Assembly (NCBI RefSeq): GCF_019904255.1
Contig: NZ_CP063203.1
Location: 682,001-746,000, forward strand
Source of the DNA: Marixanthomonas sp. SCSIO 43207
Lineage (GTDB): Bacteria > Bacteroidota > Bacteroidia > Flavobacteriales > Flavobacteriaceae
Direction of reading: 5' to 3'
Length of the DNA stretch: 64,000 nucleotides
Below the pieces are notes generated by a model. That model was not told where the DNA came from, made no database searches, and was given only the letters and a program-made list of their open reading frames with translations. The position numbers and the translations under genes are program-made. Below are positions 1 through 9,685 of this stretch, one piece after another. Position 1 is the stretch's first letter, and the number at the start of each line of letters is the position of its first letter.

Positions 1-1035
1 CCTTTTGAAATTATCCCTAAAATGGCCAAACTAGATATCTGCGGAATTGCCTACGATGGTATTGGTCCCGACGAACAAAGCTTTTTAATGGAAGGTATTA
101 TCGCTATGGAATTGGCTCGAATTGATGTATCTATTTCAACTTTTTTTGGTGTTCACAGCGGACTAGCAATGGGTTCTATTTACGTATGCGGAAGCGAAGA
201 ACAAAAACAAGAGTGGCTGCCTAAAATGCAACGGATGGAAAAAATTGGTGCCTTTGGCTTAACCGAACCTGAAGTAGGCTCTGCAGTTGCCGGAGGATTG
301 GGCACAACGTGTAAACGAGAAGGTGATGAGTGGGTTTTAAACGGACAAAAAAAATGGATTGGTAATGCCACCTTTGCCGATGTTGTAGTTATTTGGGCTC
401 GTGATGAAGATAGTGGCAGAGCTAAAGGATTTCTGGTACGAAAAGGAAACCCCGGCTTTAAAACCGAAAAAATGGAAAATAAAATGGCGCTGCGAACCGT
501 TCAAAATGCCTTAATTACTATGAAGGATTGCCGCGTTCCTGAAAGCGATCGTTTACAAAAATGCGAATCGTTTAAAGACACTGCCAAAGTACTTAAAATG
601 ACGCGCGCCGCAGTTGCTTGGCAAGCCGTAGGTTGTGCAAGAGGTGCGTATGAAAGCGCCTTAAAATACACCAAAAAGCGTGAGCAGTTTGGGCGACCTA
701 TTGCTTCATTTCAATTGATACAAAATCATTTGGTTGAAATGGTTTCAAATCTTACCGCGATGCAAACGCTTTGTTTTCGCCTATCAGAATTACAAGATGA
801 AGACTTATTGACCGATGAACACGCTTCACTAGCCAAAGTATTTTGTAGTATGCGAACCCGTGATGTAGTAAGCCGGGCTCGAGAAGTAATGGGTGGAAAT
901 GGTATTTTACTAGAACACGATGTGGCCCGTTTTGTTGCCGATGCTGAAGCTATTTACAGTTATGAAGGCACCAAAGAAATAAACTCGCTTATTGTAGGTA
1001 GAGCGATTACTGGGTATAGTGCGTTTGTGAGTTAA
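1..1035 (+). CDS. Acyl-CoA dehydrogenase, glutaryl-CoA dehydrogenase-like (5' end outside window)
   Basis: FAD-dependent oxidation of an acyl-CoA thioester. The reading frame is open to base 1, so the gene starts upstream and 344 codons are visible; the Met codon at base 22 is internal. Visible family features are the flavin-contacting stretch GLTEPEVGSA, the WIGNA loop, and near the C-terminus YEGTKEIN, whose Glu (bases 964-966) aligns with the catalytic base of glutaryl-CoA dehydrogenase. The tail GRAITG is also typical of that subgroup. Glutaryl-CoA is therefore a plausible substrate, but short branched acyl-CoAs cannot be excluded. The gene converges on the OmpA lipoprotein gene and the two stop codons interlock in TTAA. 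Confidence 0.85.
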   Translation, partial: PFEIIPKMAKLDICGIAYDGIGPDEQSFLMEGIIAMELARIDVSISTFFGVHSGLAMGSIYVCGSEEQKQEWLPKMQRMEKIGAFGLTEPEVGSAVAGGLGTTCKREGDEWVLNGQKKWIGNATFADVVVIWARDEDSGRAKGFLVRKGNPGFKTEKMENKMALRTVQNALITMKDCRVPESDRLQKCESFKDTAKVLKMTRAAVAWQAVGCARGAYESALKYTKKREQFGRPIASFQLIQNHLVEMVSNLTAMQTLCFRLSELQDEDLLTDEHASLAKVFCSMRTRDVVSRAREVMGGNGILLEHDVARFVADAEAIYSYEGTKEINSLIVGRAITGYSAFVS

Positions 1036-1985
1036 ATCTCATTCAACAGTTTTGAAATTTCATCAAGTTTTGGAGTTAAAATCACTTCGATCCTACGGTT
1101 TTTTGCTTTTCCTTCAGCAGTTGCGTTTGTTGCAATGGGTGCGTATTCTCCTCGACCCGCAGCTGTAAGATTATCTTTGGGTATTGAACCGTTTTCAGTC
1201 AAAATATTGACTATTGCTGTAGCTCTTTTGGTAGAAAGATCCCAGTTGTTTTTTAAAGGTCCGTTGCCGCCGTATGGTACATTATCAGTATGTCCTTCAA
1301 TCAAAACGGCTATTTCAGGATTTTGTGCGAGTACATTCCCAAGCTGAACAACAGCTTGTCTTCCGCGTGAATTTACGGCCCAACTTCCGCTTTCAAAAAG
1401 CAACTTATTTTCCATAGAAACATAGACTTTTCCGTCACGCTGTTCTACAGTAAGACCATTGCCTTCAAAATTGGTTAACGCTGCCGAAATTGCATCTTTA
1501 AGTGCTTTCATTTTGGCATCTTTTGCGGCTATAATTCTTTCCAATTCATCAACACGTTTAGAACGGGCAGCTAAATCTTGTTGAAGCTTGTTTAATCGCT
1601 GACTTTCTGCAGCCAACGCACGTTCTTTTTCTTCTAGCTGTGCTAATAATTTTCGGTTGCGTTCCAAGTTTTCAGTCAATGCAGATGAACTATTTGCTTC
1701 TAGCGCATCATATGATTTTTGCAAACGGTTATAGTTTTTTTCTGAAGCGGCCAAATCCATTGCCAAACGAGTATTTTCGGCTTTTAATCTTTCTATTTCA
1801 TCTCGCAATTGATCAACTGAATACACCTTCCCATCTGATGAAGCATTGTCTAATTGATTCATTAACGATTCATTTTCTGCTTTCAGAGCAGCATAACGGT
1901 CTTTTAAATCGTCATAAATTTTTGATGAAACGCATGAAGTAGAAATTGATGCGATTAATATTCCGAAGAACAATTTTTTAAGCAT
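1032..1985 (-). CDS. OmpA-family lipoprotein with coiled coil
   Basis: 317 residues. A leader of about 17 residues ends at a lipobox (STSC), so the mature protein is a lipoprotein. Residues about 25-165 are a long charged heptad-rich coiled coil. Residues about 190-305 are an OmpA-like peptidoglycan-binding domain, with the motif EGHTDNVPYG followed by NWDLSTKRA and the closing KNRRIEVIL. The protein probably tethers the outer membrane to peptidoglycan, as Pal/OmpA proteins do. It is separated by 18 bases from xth upstream, so the two may share a transcript. The family assignment is firm; the specific role is not known. Confidence 0.88.
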   Translation of the reverse strand: MLKKLFFGILIASISTSCVSSKIYDDLKDRYAALKAENESLMNQLDNASSDGKVYSVDQLRDEIERLKAENTRLAMDLAASEKNYNRLQKSYDALEANSSSALTENLERNRKLLAQLEEKERALAAESQRLNKLQQDLAARSKRVDELERIIAAKDAKMKALKDAISAALTNFEGNGLTVEQRDGKVYVSMENKLLFESGSWAVNSRGRQAVVQLGNVLAQNPEIAVLIEGHTDNVPYGGNGPLKNNWDLSTKRATAIVNILTENGSIPKDNLTAAGRGEYAPIATNATAEGKAKNRRIEVILTPKLDEISKLLNEI

Positions 1986-2003
1986 AATTAAAGATTTGGA
2001 GAT

Positions 2004-2768
2004 TTAAAATTCAAGTTCAACCAACAACGGACAATGGTCACTATGTTTGGCTTCGGGTAATATAACGGCTCTTTTTAAATTTTCTTGTAAAGGCTGAGCA
2101 ACCATATTATAATCTATACGCCATCCTTTGTTATTGTTGCGAGCATTAGCGCGATAACTCCACCAAGTATAATGGTGTGGTTCTTTATTAAAGTGGCGAA
2201 ATGAATCTATAAAACCACTATCAATAAAGTTGCCAATCCATTCACGTTCAACCGGTAAAAACCCAGATACATTTTTATTTCGCACCGGATCGTGAATATC
2301 AATTGCTTGGTGACAGATATTGTAATCACCGCAAATAACGAGATTGGGAATTTGTTGTTTCAACTCATCTACATAGTGTTGAAAATCATCCATAAATGTG
2401 AGTTTATGTTCTAAACGAGCAATATTGGTTCCGCTAGGAAGGTAAAGGCTCATTACTGAAAGGTTATCAAAATCTACTCGCACATTTCGGCCTTCGTGAT
2501 CCATGTAATCAACTCCGGTTCCATACGCAACGTTATTGGGTTCTGTTTTTGAAAAAATTGCTACACCGCTATACCCTTTTTTTTGAGCACTGTACCAGTA
2601 TTGATACGGATAGCCGGCTTCGGTGATGGCATCGGTGTCTACTTGTTCTTTCATCGCTTTGGTTTCTTGAATGCAGATTACATCTGGATTGGCGTTTTGA
2701 ATCCAATCAAGAAATCCTTTTCTAATAGCTGCTCTAATTCCGTTTACGTTGTAAGAAATAATTTTCAT
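2004..2768 (-). CDS. xth: Exodeoxyribonuclease III
   Basis: 254 residues, normal length for the ExoIII/APE1 family of base-excision repair AP endonucleases. It cleaves 5' to abasic sites and removes 3' blocking groups. Motifs seen in order: start MKIISYNVNGIR, metal-binding Glu35 in CIQETKA, GDYNICH with the catalytic Asp/Asn pair, and the closing SDHCPLL with the Asp-His pair. No signal peptide is present, so it acts in the cytoplasm. This distinguishes it from the secreted relative at 51.3 kb. A REP-like palindrome begins 6 bases upstream of its start codon. Confidence 0.93.
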   Translation of the reverse strand: MKIISYNVNGIRAAIRKGFLDWIQNANPDVICIQETKAMKEQVDTDAITEAGYPYQYWYSAQKKGYSGVAIFSKTEPNNVAYGTGVDYMDHEGRNVRVDFDNLSVMSLYLPSGTNIARLEHKLTFMDDFQHYVDELKQQIPNLVICGDYNICHQAIDIHDPVRNKNVSGFLPVEREWIGNFIDSGFIDSFRHFNKEPHHYTWWSYRANARNNNKGWRIDYNMVAQPLQENLKRAVILPEAKHSDHCPLLVELEF

Positions 2769-2773
2769 AACAT

Positions 2774-2791
2774 TTCCCGTGTAGACGGGAA
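2774..2791. repeat. REP-like palindrome, copy 1
   Basis: Perfect hairpin with a 7-base stem TTCCCGT/ACGGGAA and a 4-base loop GTAG, followed by TCTT. It matches the palindrome at 2898-2917 in reverse orientation (same GTAG loop and GGAATCTT right edge when that copy is reverse complemented). Confidence 0.55.
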
Positions 2792-2897
2792 TCTTTTTAA
2801 TAAGTTAGTATTCTTTTTATAAAAAAAGGCAAGTTAAAAAAATCTAGTATACTTTGATCAACGGTAAATTTGATTCTTTATACTTAGTTTAGGTAAG

Positions 2898-2917
2898 ATT
2901 CCTGCCTACGCAGGAAT
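2898..2917. repeat. REP-like palindrome, copy 2 (inverted)
   Basis: Perfect hairpin with an 8-base stem ATTCCTGC/GCAGGAAT and loop CTAC. Together with 2774-2791 it forms an inverted pair about 105 bases apart, as in REP doublets (REPINs). It could also act as a transcription or mRNA-stability element between xth and the divergent large gene. Confidence 0.55.
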
Positions 2918-3007
2918 TAAGTTGCATTTGTACCCTACGGAATACTTGAAAGGTTTTCCTAAAATAATTCACAAAATAAAAAGACTTATAGTAAGTTGTA
3001 TAAGGTA

Positions 3008-6000
3008 ATGAAGTTGTATCTGTTTCTTTTTGCGTTTTGTATTGCCGCAGTTGGCTTTGCGCAAGATACCTTGTCTAACTACCGAACCAAAAAAACCGTT
3101 GTTAATGATACGGTTGTAGTAGATAGTTTTAGTATCAATCCGGCACGTTTTCGGGTTTTTGATCAATCAGGTTCTGTCATAGACTCATTATCTTACAGGG
3201 TTGATTATAAAAACGGAATCGTTACTTTTTCTGAAGAAGCACAACAATTACAAGATTCAATTACTATTGAGTATTTACGGTATCCCCTTTTTTTAACACG
3301 TGATTACTATACATTTGATAAAAACCTAATAGTTGAAGAAACCGGAGCTATTGAAAAACTATATTCTCTTGAAGAAAGCACAGATAATAGCGCCTTCACA
3401 CCTTTTGACGGTTTAAACACGGTAGGAAGCATTTCACGCGGTGTGACAATTGGTAACAATCAAAATGCGGTGCTCAATTCACAATTAGATCTTCAAATAA
3501 CCGGAAAATTAAGCGAAAAGGTCTCTATAAGAGCTTCTATTCAAGATGCTAACATTCCTACACAAGAAGGCGGTTATTCTCAAAGCTTGGATGAGTTTGA
3601 TCAAATTTTTATTGAATTATACAGTGACAAATGGAAGATTAGAGCTGGTGATGTAGATCTTGAAAACAATAATAGTTACTTTGGTCGGTTTACCAAAAAA
3701 GTACAAGGGATTGCTCTAGGAGGTACTTTTGATCATAAAAACGGAGCACAAACTTCTGCTTTTGCTAGCGGAGCCATTGTACGTGGTGTTTTTCAACGTA
3801 GTCAATTTACCGGACAAGAAGGAAACCAAGGTCCATACAAACTAGTAGGACCCAATGGTGAATTATTCATTTTAATTGTTTCAGGAAGTGAACGAGTTTA
3901 TGTTAATGGCTTGCTTTTACAAAGAGGAGAAAACAATGATTATGTGATAGATTATAATGCCGGTGAGATTACTTTTAATTCAACCTATCCTATCACAGCC
4001 AATATGCGTATTACGGTTGAATATCAATATACTGATAGAAACTACACTCGCTTTATAGGTTATGGTGGCGGAAATTACAGCAGCGAAAAGTTGGATATTG
4101 GTACGTATATATATTCTGAAAATGATGCTAAAAATCAACCGTTGCAACAAAATTTATCTGAAGAGCAAGTAGCAATTTTACAAGCTGCCGGTGATGATAT
4201 GGAAGCCATGACAGCACCTTCAGCTATTCAAGATACATATTCAGAAAATAAAATATTATATAGAAAGGAAATTATAAACGGTGAAGAAGTATTTGTTTTT
4301 TCAAACAACCCTGATGATGAGTTATTCAGTGTTCGGTTTACGTTGGTGGGTGATAATCAAGGTAATTATGTTGTAAGCAATCAAAGTGCTATAAGCCGTA
4401 TTTTTGAATATGTACCACCGGTAAATGGTATTCCGCAAGGTAATTATGAACCTATAATTCAATTAAATGCACCAACAAAACTTCAAATAGGAGGGTTGAA
4501 TGGAAATTATCATCCTTCAGAAAAAACTACCATTGGTTTTGAGGTTGCAGGAAGCAAAAATGACCTGAATTTATTCTCAAATATTGATGATAACAATAAT
4601 GATGGTTTTGCCGGTAGATTAACAGCTAGACAGCGATTGCTCACCACACAAGACTCATTACAACTTGATGGTTTTGCTACAGTAGATTATATTAATAAAG
4701 ATTTCAGAACTATTGAGCGGTTGTATAATATTGAATTTAACCGAGATTGGAATTTAATTAATCCATTGGGCAATCAACGATATGCAACCGGAGGAGTCGT
4801 GTTTTCTGACCCACAGATTGGTAATGCAACGTATGAATTTCAAAATTTAGACTTTTCTGAAAACTTTAGCGGAATACGTCACGTAACTTCTTCTGTAATT
4901 CAGTTAAAAAAACTGAGAAGTAAAACCAATGCAAGTTATCTAAAAAGCAAAGGAGATTCTCTAGACAGTAAATTTGTGCGTTTGGCAAATACTACTACGT
5001 ATTCATTACATAAAAGTTGGGTTGGTGGTAAAATAGGATATGAAGATAATCAAGTACGTACTATTACCAATAGCCAATTAAGTCCTGTAAGCCAAAAGTA
5101 CCAATCATACGAAGGATTTGTAGGAATTGGCGATAGCACACAAGTATTTGTAGAAGCCGGTTATAGACATCAAATTAATGATAGTATTTATAATGCTAAG
5201 CTTCAGAAAGTAAATAGTTCAAATACATATTACCTGAAATCAAAGCTTATCAACTCAGAAAACACACAACTTTCTGTATTTGCTAATTATCGTGTTTTGA
5301 AAAGGGAAGGTTTTGATAATGAAAACAACACAGGTGTAAATGATTCATTAAAACTACCTAACACAAAACGTGAAGAACAGCTTGAAAAATCTTTAAACTC
5401 CCGTATTATATACAACCAATCGCTATTTGACAATGGTATACGTTTAAATACAACATTGGAGTCAAACAACGGTGTGATACCAAGGCAAGAATTTACATAT
5501 GTAAAAGTTGATCCCGGGCAAGGTATTTACACCTGGAATGATTATAACAATAATGGTGTTCAAGAACTGGAAGAATTTGAGGTTGCGCAGTTTCAAGATC
5601 AAGCAGAGTATGTAAGGGTATTGCTTCCCAATCAATTATTTATAAAAATTAGGCAAAATAAATTTAGTCAGATTGTAACGCTCAATCCGCAGCAATGGTC
5701 TGGTAAAGAAGGTATTTTTAAATTTCTTTCAAAGTTTTACAATCAAACTTCATATGTAATTGATAGAAAAGTGAGACGTACTAACGATGGCTTTAACATT
5801 AACCCATTTGAAGATGGCGGTGATGATCAATTGGGACTAAATCTTAACTTCAGAAACGCGTTATTTTTCAACAGAGGTAAACAGCGCTATACAACTAGTT
5901 ATACCTATATTTCAACTTCTAGTGACAATTTACTGTCTGTGGGGCTTCAGAAAAACACCATACAAAGCCACCAATTTAATTTTAATCATAAAGTTTGGGA

Positions 6001-6481
6001 AAGTTGGTTGTTTAATGTAAAAGGTTCTTTGGGTAACAACAAAAGTGTTTCTGAAAATTTTCCTGGCAGAAATTACAAGCTGGACACCTATGATTTTCAA
6101 CCTAAAGTTTCTTATTTATTAAATAGACAAACTCGCTTTGATGTTTTTTATGAATACGGAAATAAAAACAATACACTTGGTGATATGGAAGAATTAAACC
6201 AACAGAAATTGGGTGCTTCTTTTTCTTTTAATAATGCTGAAAAAATCTCAATGAATGGTGAGTTTAACTATATAACCAATGATTTTTCGGGAAGTGCTTT
6301 TTCACCGGTTGCTTATCAAATGCTAGAAGGTTTGCAACCCGGAACCAATTTTACTTGGCAGGTTTTGTTTCAAAAGAGAATTACTAAATATCTAGATGCC
6401 AATCTATCTTATTTTGGGCGTAAGAGTGAAACTTCAAAAACTATTCATACCGGCAGTGTACAATTGAGAGCATATTTTTAA
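3008..6481 (+). CDS. Large outer-membrane protein of unknown function
   Basis: 1157 residues from the ATG at 3008, chosen because it begins a normal signal peptide (MKLYLFLFAF ending in GFAQ). The in-frame TTG 12 bases earlier is not needed. I do not recognise a named family with confidence. Residues about 120-240 carry a motif-rich block (GSISRGVTIGNNQ, then SIRASIQDANIPTQEGG, then the aspartate-rich turn RAGDVDLEN). The remainder is a long series of alternating beta-strand patterns with Asn/Asp turns, ending in the aromatic RAYF. This suggests a periplasmic N-terminus and a large beta-barrel. The N-terminal block is reminiscent of the gliding/T9SS protein SprA, which is much longer; that resemblance is from memory and weak. 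The gene stands alone, and its 3' end is a strong terminator. Confidence 0.7.
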   Translation: MKLYLFLFAFCIAAVGFAQDTLSNYRTKKTVVNDTVVVDSFSINPARFRVFDQSGSVIDSLSYRVDYKNGIVTFSEEAQQLQDSITIEYLRYPLFLTRDYYTFDKNLIVEETGAIEKLYSLEESTDNSAFTPFDGLNTVGSISRGVTIGNNQNAVLNSQLDLQITGKLSEKVSIRASIQDANIPTQEGGYSQSLDEFDQIFIELYSDKWKIRAGDVDLENNNSYFGRFTKKVQGIALGGTFDHKNGAQTSAFASGAIVRGVFQRSQFTGQEGNQGPYKLVGPNGELFILIVSGSERVYVNGLLLQRGENNDYVIDYNAGEITFNSTYPITANMRITVEYQYTDRNYTRFIGYGGGNYSSEKLDIGTYIYSENDAKNQPLQQNLSEEQVAILQAAGDDMEAMTAPSAIQDTYSENKILYRKEIINGEEVFVFSNNPDDELFSVRFTLVGDNQGNYVVSNQSAISRIFEYVPPVNGIPQGNYEPIIQLNAPTKLQIGGLNGNYHPSEKTTIGFEVAGSKNDLNLFSNIDDNNNDGFAGRLTARQRLLTTQDSLQLDGFATVDYINKDFRTIERLYNIEFNRDWNLINPLGNQRYATGGVVFSDPQIGNATYEFQNLDFSENFSGIRHVTSSVIQLKKLRSKTNASYLKSKGDSLDSKFVRLANTTTYSLHKSWVGGKIGYEDNQVRTITNSQLSPVSQKYQSYEGFVGIGDSTQVFVEAGYRHQINDSIYNAKLQKVNSSNTYYLKSKLINSENTQLSVFANYRVLKREGFDNENNTGVNDSLKLPNTKREEQLEKSLNSRIIYNQSLFDNGIRLNTTLESNNGVIPRQEFTYVKVDPGQGIYTWNDYNNNGVQELEEFEVAQFQDQAEYVRVLLPNQLFIKIRQNKFSQIVTLNPQQWSGKEGIFKFLSKFYNQTSYVIDRKVRRTNDGFNINPFEDGGDDQLGLNLNFRNALFFNRGKQRYTTSYTYISTSSDNLLSVGLQKNTIQSHQFNFNHKVWESWLFNVKGSLGNNKSVSENFPGRNYKLDTYDFQPKVSYLLNRQTRFDVFYEYGNKNNTLGDMEELNQQKLGASFSFNNAEKISMNGEFNYITNDFSGSAFSPVAYQMLEGLQPGTNFTWQVLFQKRITKYLDANLSYFGRKSETSKTIHTGSVQLRAYF

Positions 6482-6490
6482 ACAAAAAAA

Positions 6491-6510
6491 GGCGAAGTGA
6501 TTACTTCGCC
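6491..6510. terminator. Bidirectional terminator
   Basis: Perfect 8-base stem GGCGAAGT/ACTTCGCC with a GATT loop, preceded by seven A and followed by four T. It lies between the convergent genes ending at 6481 and 6535. Confidence 0.85.
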
Positions 6511-6534
6511 TTTTAATCTATTAATTAGAAAAGT

Positions 6535-9465
6535 TTATTCAACGATAATACGTTTTACTTTTCCTAATTTACTGTTTCCTATTTTAACTAAATATACTCC
6601 ACTCTTAACGTAAGACATATTTAACTCATAGTTATATCCTTGCCCTTCATTTTCAAGCGCACGGTATAGTAAACGTTGACCAAGCACATTGTATACAGAA
6701 AGTTCTAGCTTATCTGTGATAGCTTGTGTCTTTAATGAAACGTCATATAGGTTTTTACCTTTTTTAAGTACGGTAAATTCTGCTTCAGCAAATGGGTTAT
6801 CGTTAACTCCTAGCGGATCAAAAATATTAACCATATAATCTTCTGTTTCACCATAAGTTGTTTCTTCACAAGCATCATCTGGTACAGGATCATCCCAGTT
6901 TGTCTTCGCACGCATTAAGTGTTGACCTAAAGAAGCACCTGCAGGAATAACAAGATCCATAGTTTCAGTATACGTACCAGATCCTTGGTTATCTGCAATC
7001 TCGTAGTTATCAACTACTAGTTCGTCTAGTGTAAACACAAAGTCATCGTTAAAGTCAACCCAAACTCTTACAAATTGGTTACCGTATCCGGTTGTAATAG
7101 TAAGATCGTTTGTAGAATCAACTTCAAGATCTGTAGATAGGTTTGTATAGTCTCCATAACCATTAGGATCACAACCTGATGAGTTGTTTATATCACCTAC
7201 TTGGAATAAACGAATACCATCTCCTGTAGTACAGCTTGATTCTGGCTGACAGTTTGAGTTTACAACAAGTTTTGTTGCTTCATCATTTGATGTATCACTA
7301 TCATTTGGTAATGAAGTACTAGCTGAAAAATTGTACGTTCCAAAAGCAGAAAGGTCTGCATCTTGAGTAAAAGTATAACTCATATCTGAGTTTCCTTCAA
7401 GAGGTCCTGCTACTGTTTCAGTTACTATAGTTCCGTTAACATCATATGATACATCAAAGTTTGATTGCGGCTCACCACCAAAGTTATTGATTGTTACAGT
7501 AACGGTTTCAGAAGCTGTTAAGTTAGTTCCTGAATTTGGCGAAGTTATTGAAGTAACACCAATATCATTAGGTTCTAAGTAAGTAACTTCTTTTGTAGTT
7601 GCATCGTTTGTATTGTCTTCATCTGCACCATAATCTGTAGATGCAGTTATAGAATAAGTTTCACCTACTGTAGACAAATCTGCTTGAGCGCTAAAAGTAT
7701 ATTGAGCTGAAGTAGCAGAAGCTAAAGGTCCTGCAAAAGTTTCAGTTACCACTGCTCCTCCATCAACTTGATAGGTAACATCAAAGTTTGATGCAGAGTT
7801 TTGTCCAAAATTGAAAATAGTAATAGTTACATCTTCATTTGCAGATAATGTTCCTGTTTCTGGTTGGTCAATACTAACAACACCTACATCATCATTAAAG
7901 TTTGGCGCAATCTGGAATACACCAACAACGTCTTTTCTACCACTATTCATATATTCATTAATAAACCAAAACTCTTTGTCATTATTAGGATCAAGGTCTA
8001 TTTTACTGTAATCACCATATCGCAATCCAGGAATGTTTTGATTACCTGCTGCAATAAGCTCTTCAGAAACAGTCATAGTATTGATAGGATCACCTGCAAA
8101 TCTTCCGGTATAGTATGAACTTACTCTAAAATCTGTTGGGTTTGGTGTATCTGGTCCTGCCATTGCAGTATATCCCATACCAATGTTCCCTTGTAAATCC
8201 ATCATCATACTAGCATGCCAAGCGTGCTTTCCGTCTGGTGATGTATAAGTTCCTTCTTGGTGAATGGTCCAAGGTTGTCCATCGCCTGATTGACGCAACT
8301 CAAACCAACGTATACCGGCTAACTCGCCACTTGAAGCATCTGTATCTACTACAAAGTTGAATACTGCAGAGTTGTGACCAGAAAATTTTCTGAATTGTGC
8401 CTGATTCATAATCGTAGCTTGTAATGCATCAATTGCAATACCTCCATTAGGCTGTGTCAAGTTTGAGAAACTACCTCCGTCAAAAACAGAAATAAAAGGA
8501 GTAGTTACTAGTTCGTTAGGTTGTGAAATCTCTGAGTTTCCTGGTGTATCCCAATCCACATCTACTGTCCATAACTTTACGTGATCTTCAGAAACACCAC
8601 TCCAAGCGTCATCTTGAAGGTATAAAATAGGCGCACTTCCTGCAGCAGGCAAGTTATCGTCAGTAACGTTTAAAGCCTGAGGACTGTAAAAACCACTGGT
8701 TTGAATTCCTGGCAGAGGAAATCCTATTATTTGAGCGTTTGGATCACCTGCTAACATAGCATCTCTTTCTAACGCATAAATGCGGTTACTTGAATTTGAT
8801 GTATTATCTGTAATATAATATGCATCACTCCATACAGAAAGCTTTTGGTAATCATTTACAGAAGGTATTGTATATGTATACCACCCGTCGTTGATTGGGT
8901 CTGGACCATCAGAAACTGCAATTTGCGCTCCAGATCCAAGGAAAGTTAACACCCATCTATCTGCAGCATTATCATATGAAACAGTAAGATCACAACATCC
9001 TCCACTTGGGAAAATTGTGGGATTAGGAGAAATTTGTCCAGTTAAAGCGTTTCCGTCTTTATCATAAATAATAAAACCTGTATTAAAAACAACAAATACG
9101 TGATCTGGACCAACGGCTAATGCCGGATCGGTTGGTTGAGAACTAGATTCTGCAGCATCAAATACCAAACTTGGTGATCTACCAGGAATTTTACCGGCTA
9201 ATTTGTGAGGGTTGCGCACAAAGTAATCGTTTTCAGTTTGTGGATCTTTTCCAGGTACAACATTGTTTTTTGAAGATCTTGCATCTTTCATTTCCTGCTC
9301 TTTTACTCTAGCAGGTTGTAGGTTTGTTTGTGAGGAAATGGAAGGAACTTTTTGCATGGAAATTGCTTTTCCAATAAAGGTTGGTTTCTCTCCATTTTTC
9401 TCTTGTGCTTCTGCTGAAAAAATCGCCAGCATAAACAGCACGAGTAGGGATAGTTTTAACTTCAT
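6535..9465 (-). CDS. Secreted T9SS protein with two CARDB repeats and GEVED domain
   Basis: 976 residues from the ATG at 9465, where a signal peptide (MKLKLSLLVLF ending in SAEAQ) begins. A longer in-frame start at 9555 is rejected because it would add 30 non-signal residues and cover the promoter. The N-terminal half resembles a beta-propeller exo-domain. Two tandem CARDB-like adhesion repeats start at DVGVVSI and DIGVTSI. A GEVED domain follows (VRVWVDFNDD, closing GETEDYMVNI). The C-terminus is a typical T9SS type A sorting domain (VYNVLGQ, SGVYLVKI, terminal RIIVE). The product is thus exported across the outer membrane and attached or released there. Substrate unknown. Confidence 0.85.
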   Translation of the reverse strand: MKLKLSLLVLFMLAIFSAEAQEKNGEKPTFIGKAISMQKVPSISSQTNLQPARVKEQEMKDARSSKNNVVPGKDPQTENDYFVRNPHKLAGKIPGRSPSLVFDAAESSSQPTDPALAVGPDHVFVVFNTGFIIYDKDGNALTGQISPNPTIFPSGGCCDLTVSYDNAADRWVLTFLGSGAQIAVSDGPDPINDGWYTYTIPSVNDYQKLSVWSDAYYITDNTSNSSNRIYALERDAMLAGDPNAQIIGFPLPGIQTSGFYSPQALNVTDDNLPAAGSAPILYLQDDAWSGVSEDHVKLWTVDVDWDTPGNSEISQPNELVTTPFISVFDGGSFSNLTQPNGGIAIDALQATIMNQAQFRKFSGHNSAVFNFVVDTDASSGELAGIRWFELRQSGDGQPWTIHQEGTYTSPDGKHAWHASMMMDLQGNIGMGYTAMAGPDTPNPTDFRVSSYYTGRFAGDPINTMTVSEELIAAGNQNIPGLRYGDYSKIDLDPNNDKEFWFINEYMNSGRKDVVGVFQIAPNFNDDVGVVSIDQPETGTLSANEDVTITIFNFGQNSASNFDVTYQVDGGAVVTETFAGPLASATSAQYTFSAQADLSTVGETYSITASTDYGADEDNTNDATTKEVTYLEPNDIGVTSITSPNSGTNLTASETVTVTINNFGGEPQSNFDVSYDVNGTIVTETVAGPLEGNSDMSYTFTQDADLSAFGTYNFSASTSLPNDSDTSNDEATKLVVNSNCQPESSCTTGDGIRLFQVGDINNSSGCDPNGYGDYTNLSTDLEVDSTNDLTITTGYGNQFVRVWVDFNDDFVFTLDELVVDNYEIADNQGSGTYTETMDLVIPAGASLGQHLMRAKTNWDDPVPDDACEETTYGETEDYMVNIFDPLGVNDNPFAEAEFTVLKKGKNLYDVSLKTQAITDKLELSVYNVLGQRLLYRALENEGQGYNYELNMSYVKSGVYLVKIGNSKLGKVKRIIVE

Positions 9466-9499
9466 TTTATTAGTTTTAGTTAATAATTTCTTAATTCGA

Positions 9500-9529
9500 T
9501 AAAAATACAATGTCTTCTTTGAAATACAA
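9500..9529 (-). promoter_or_regulatory. Candidate promoter of the T9SS protein gene
   Basis: On the minus strand TTG, a 19-base spacer and TATTTTTA (one mismatch to TAnnTTTG), about 30 bases before the ATG at 9465. The spacing fits the flavobacterial -33/-7 pattern. Confidence 0.35.
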
Positions 9530-9685
9530 GAGAGGTCAACGTTAAATTTTATCATCTATCTCATTAAAACCAATAAATAATGTGAAATAAAGCCCTATTT
9601 TCTCAAAACAATTTTAAAGTCTTAAAAAAATTGTTTTTTATCCTGCATTATTTGTAATTTCACTACTTAATAAAACCTACTACTT

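Noticed and set aside
1640-1942. 100-codon frame opposite the OmpA coiled coil
   Set aside because: It results from the low-complexity heptad coding on the other strand; no motif and no promoter.
7811-8118. Antisense reading frames inside the T9SS protein gene
   Set aside because: They mirror the sense gene's codon pattern and have no start signals or motifs. The same holds for the antisense frames in the OmpA, pepP, sufB and receptor genes.
9466-9555. Longer start for the T9SS protein
   Set aside because: It would put 30 residues before a standard signal peptide and run through the candidate promoter.
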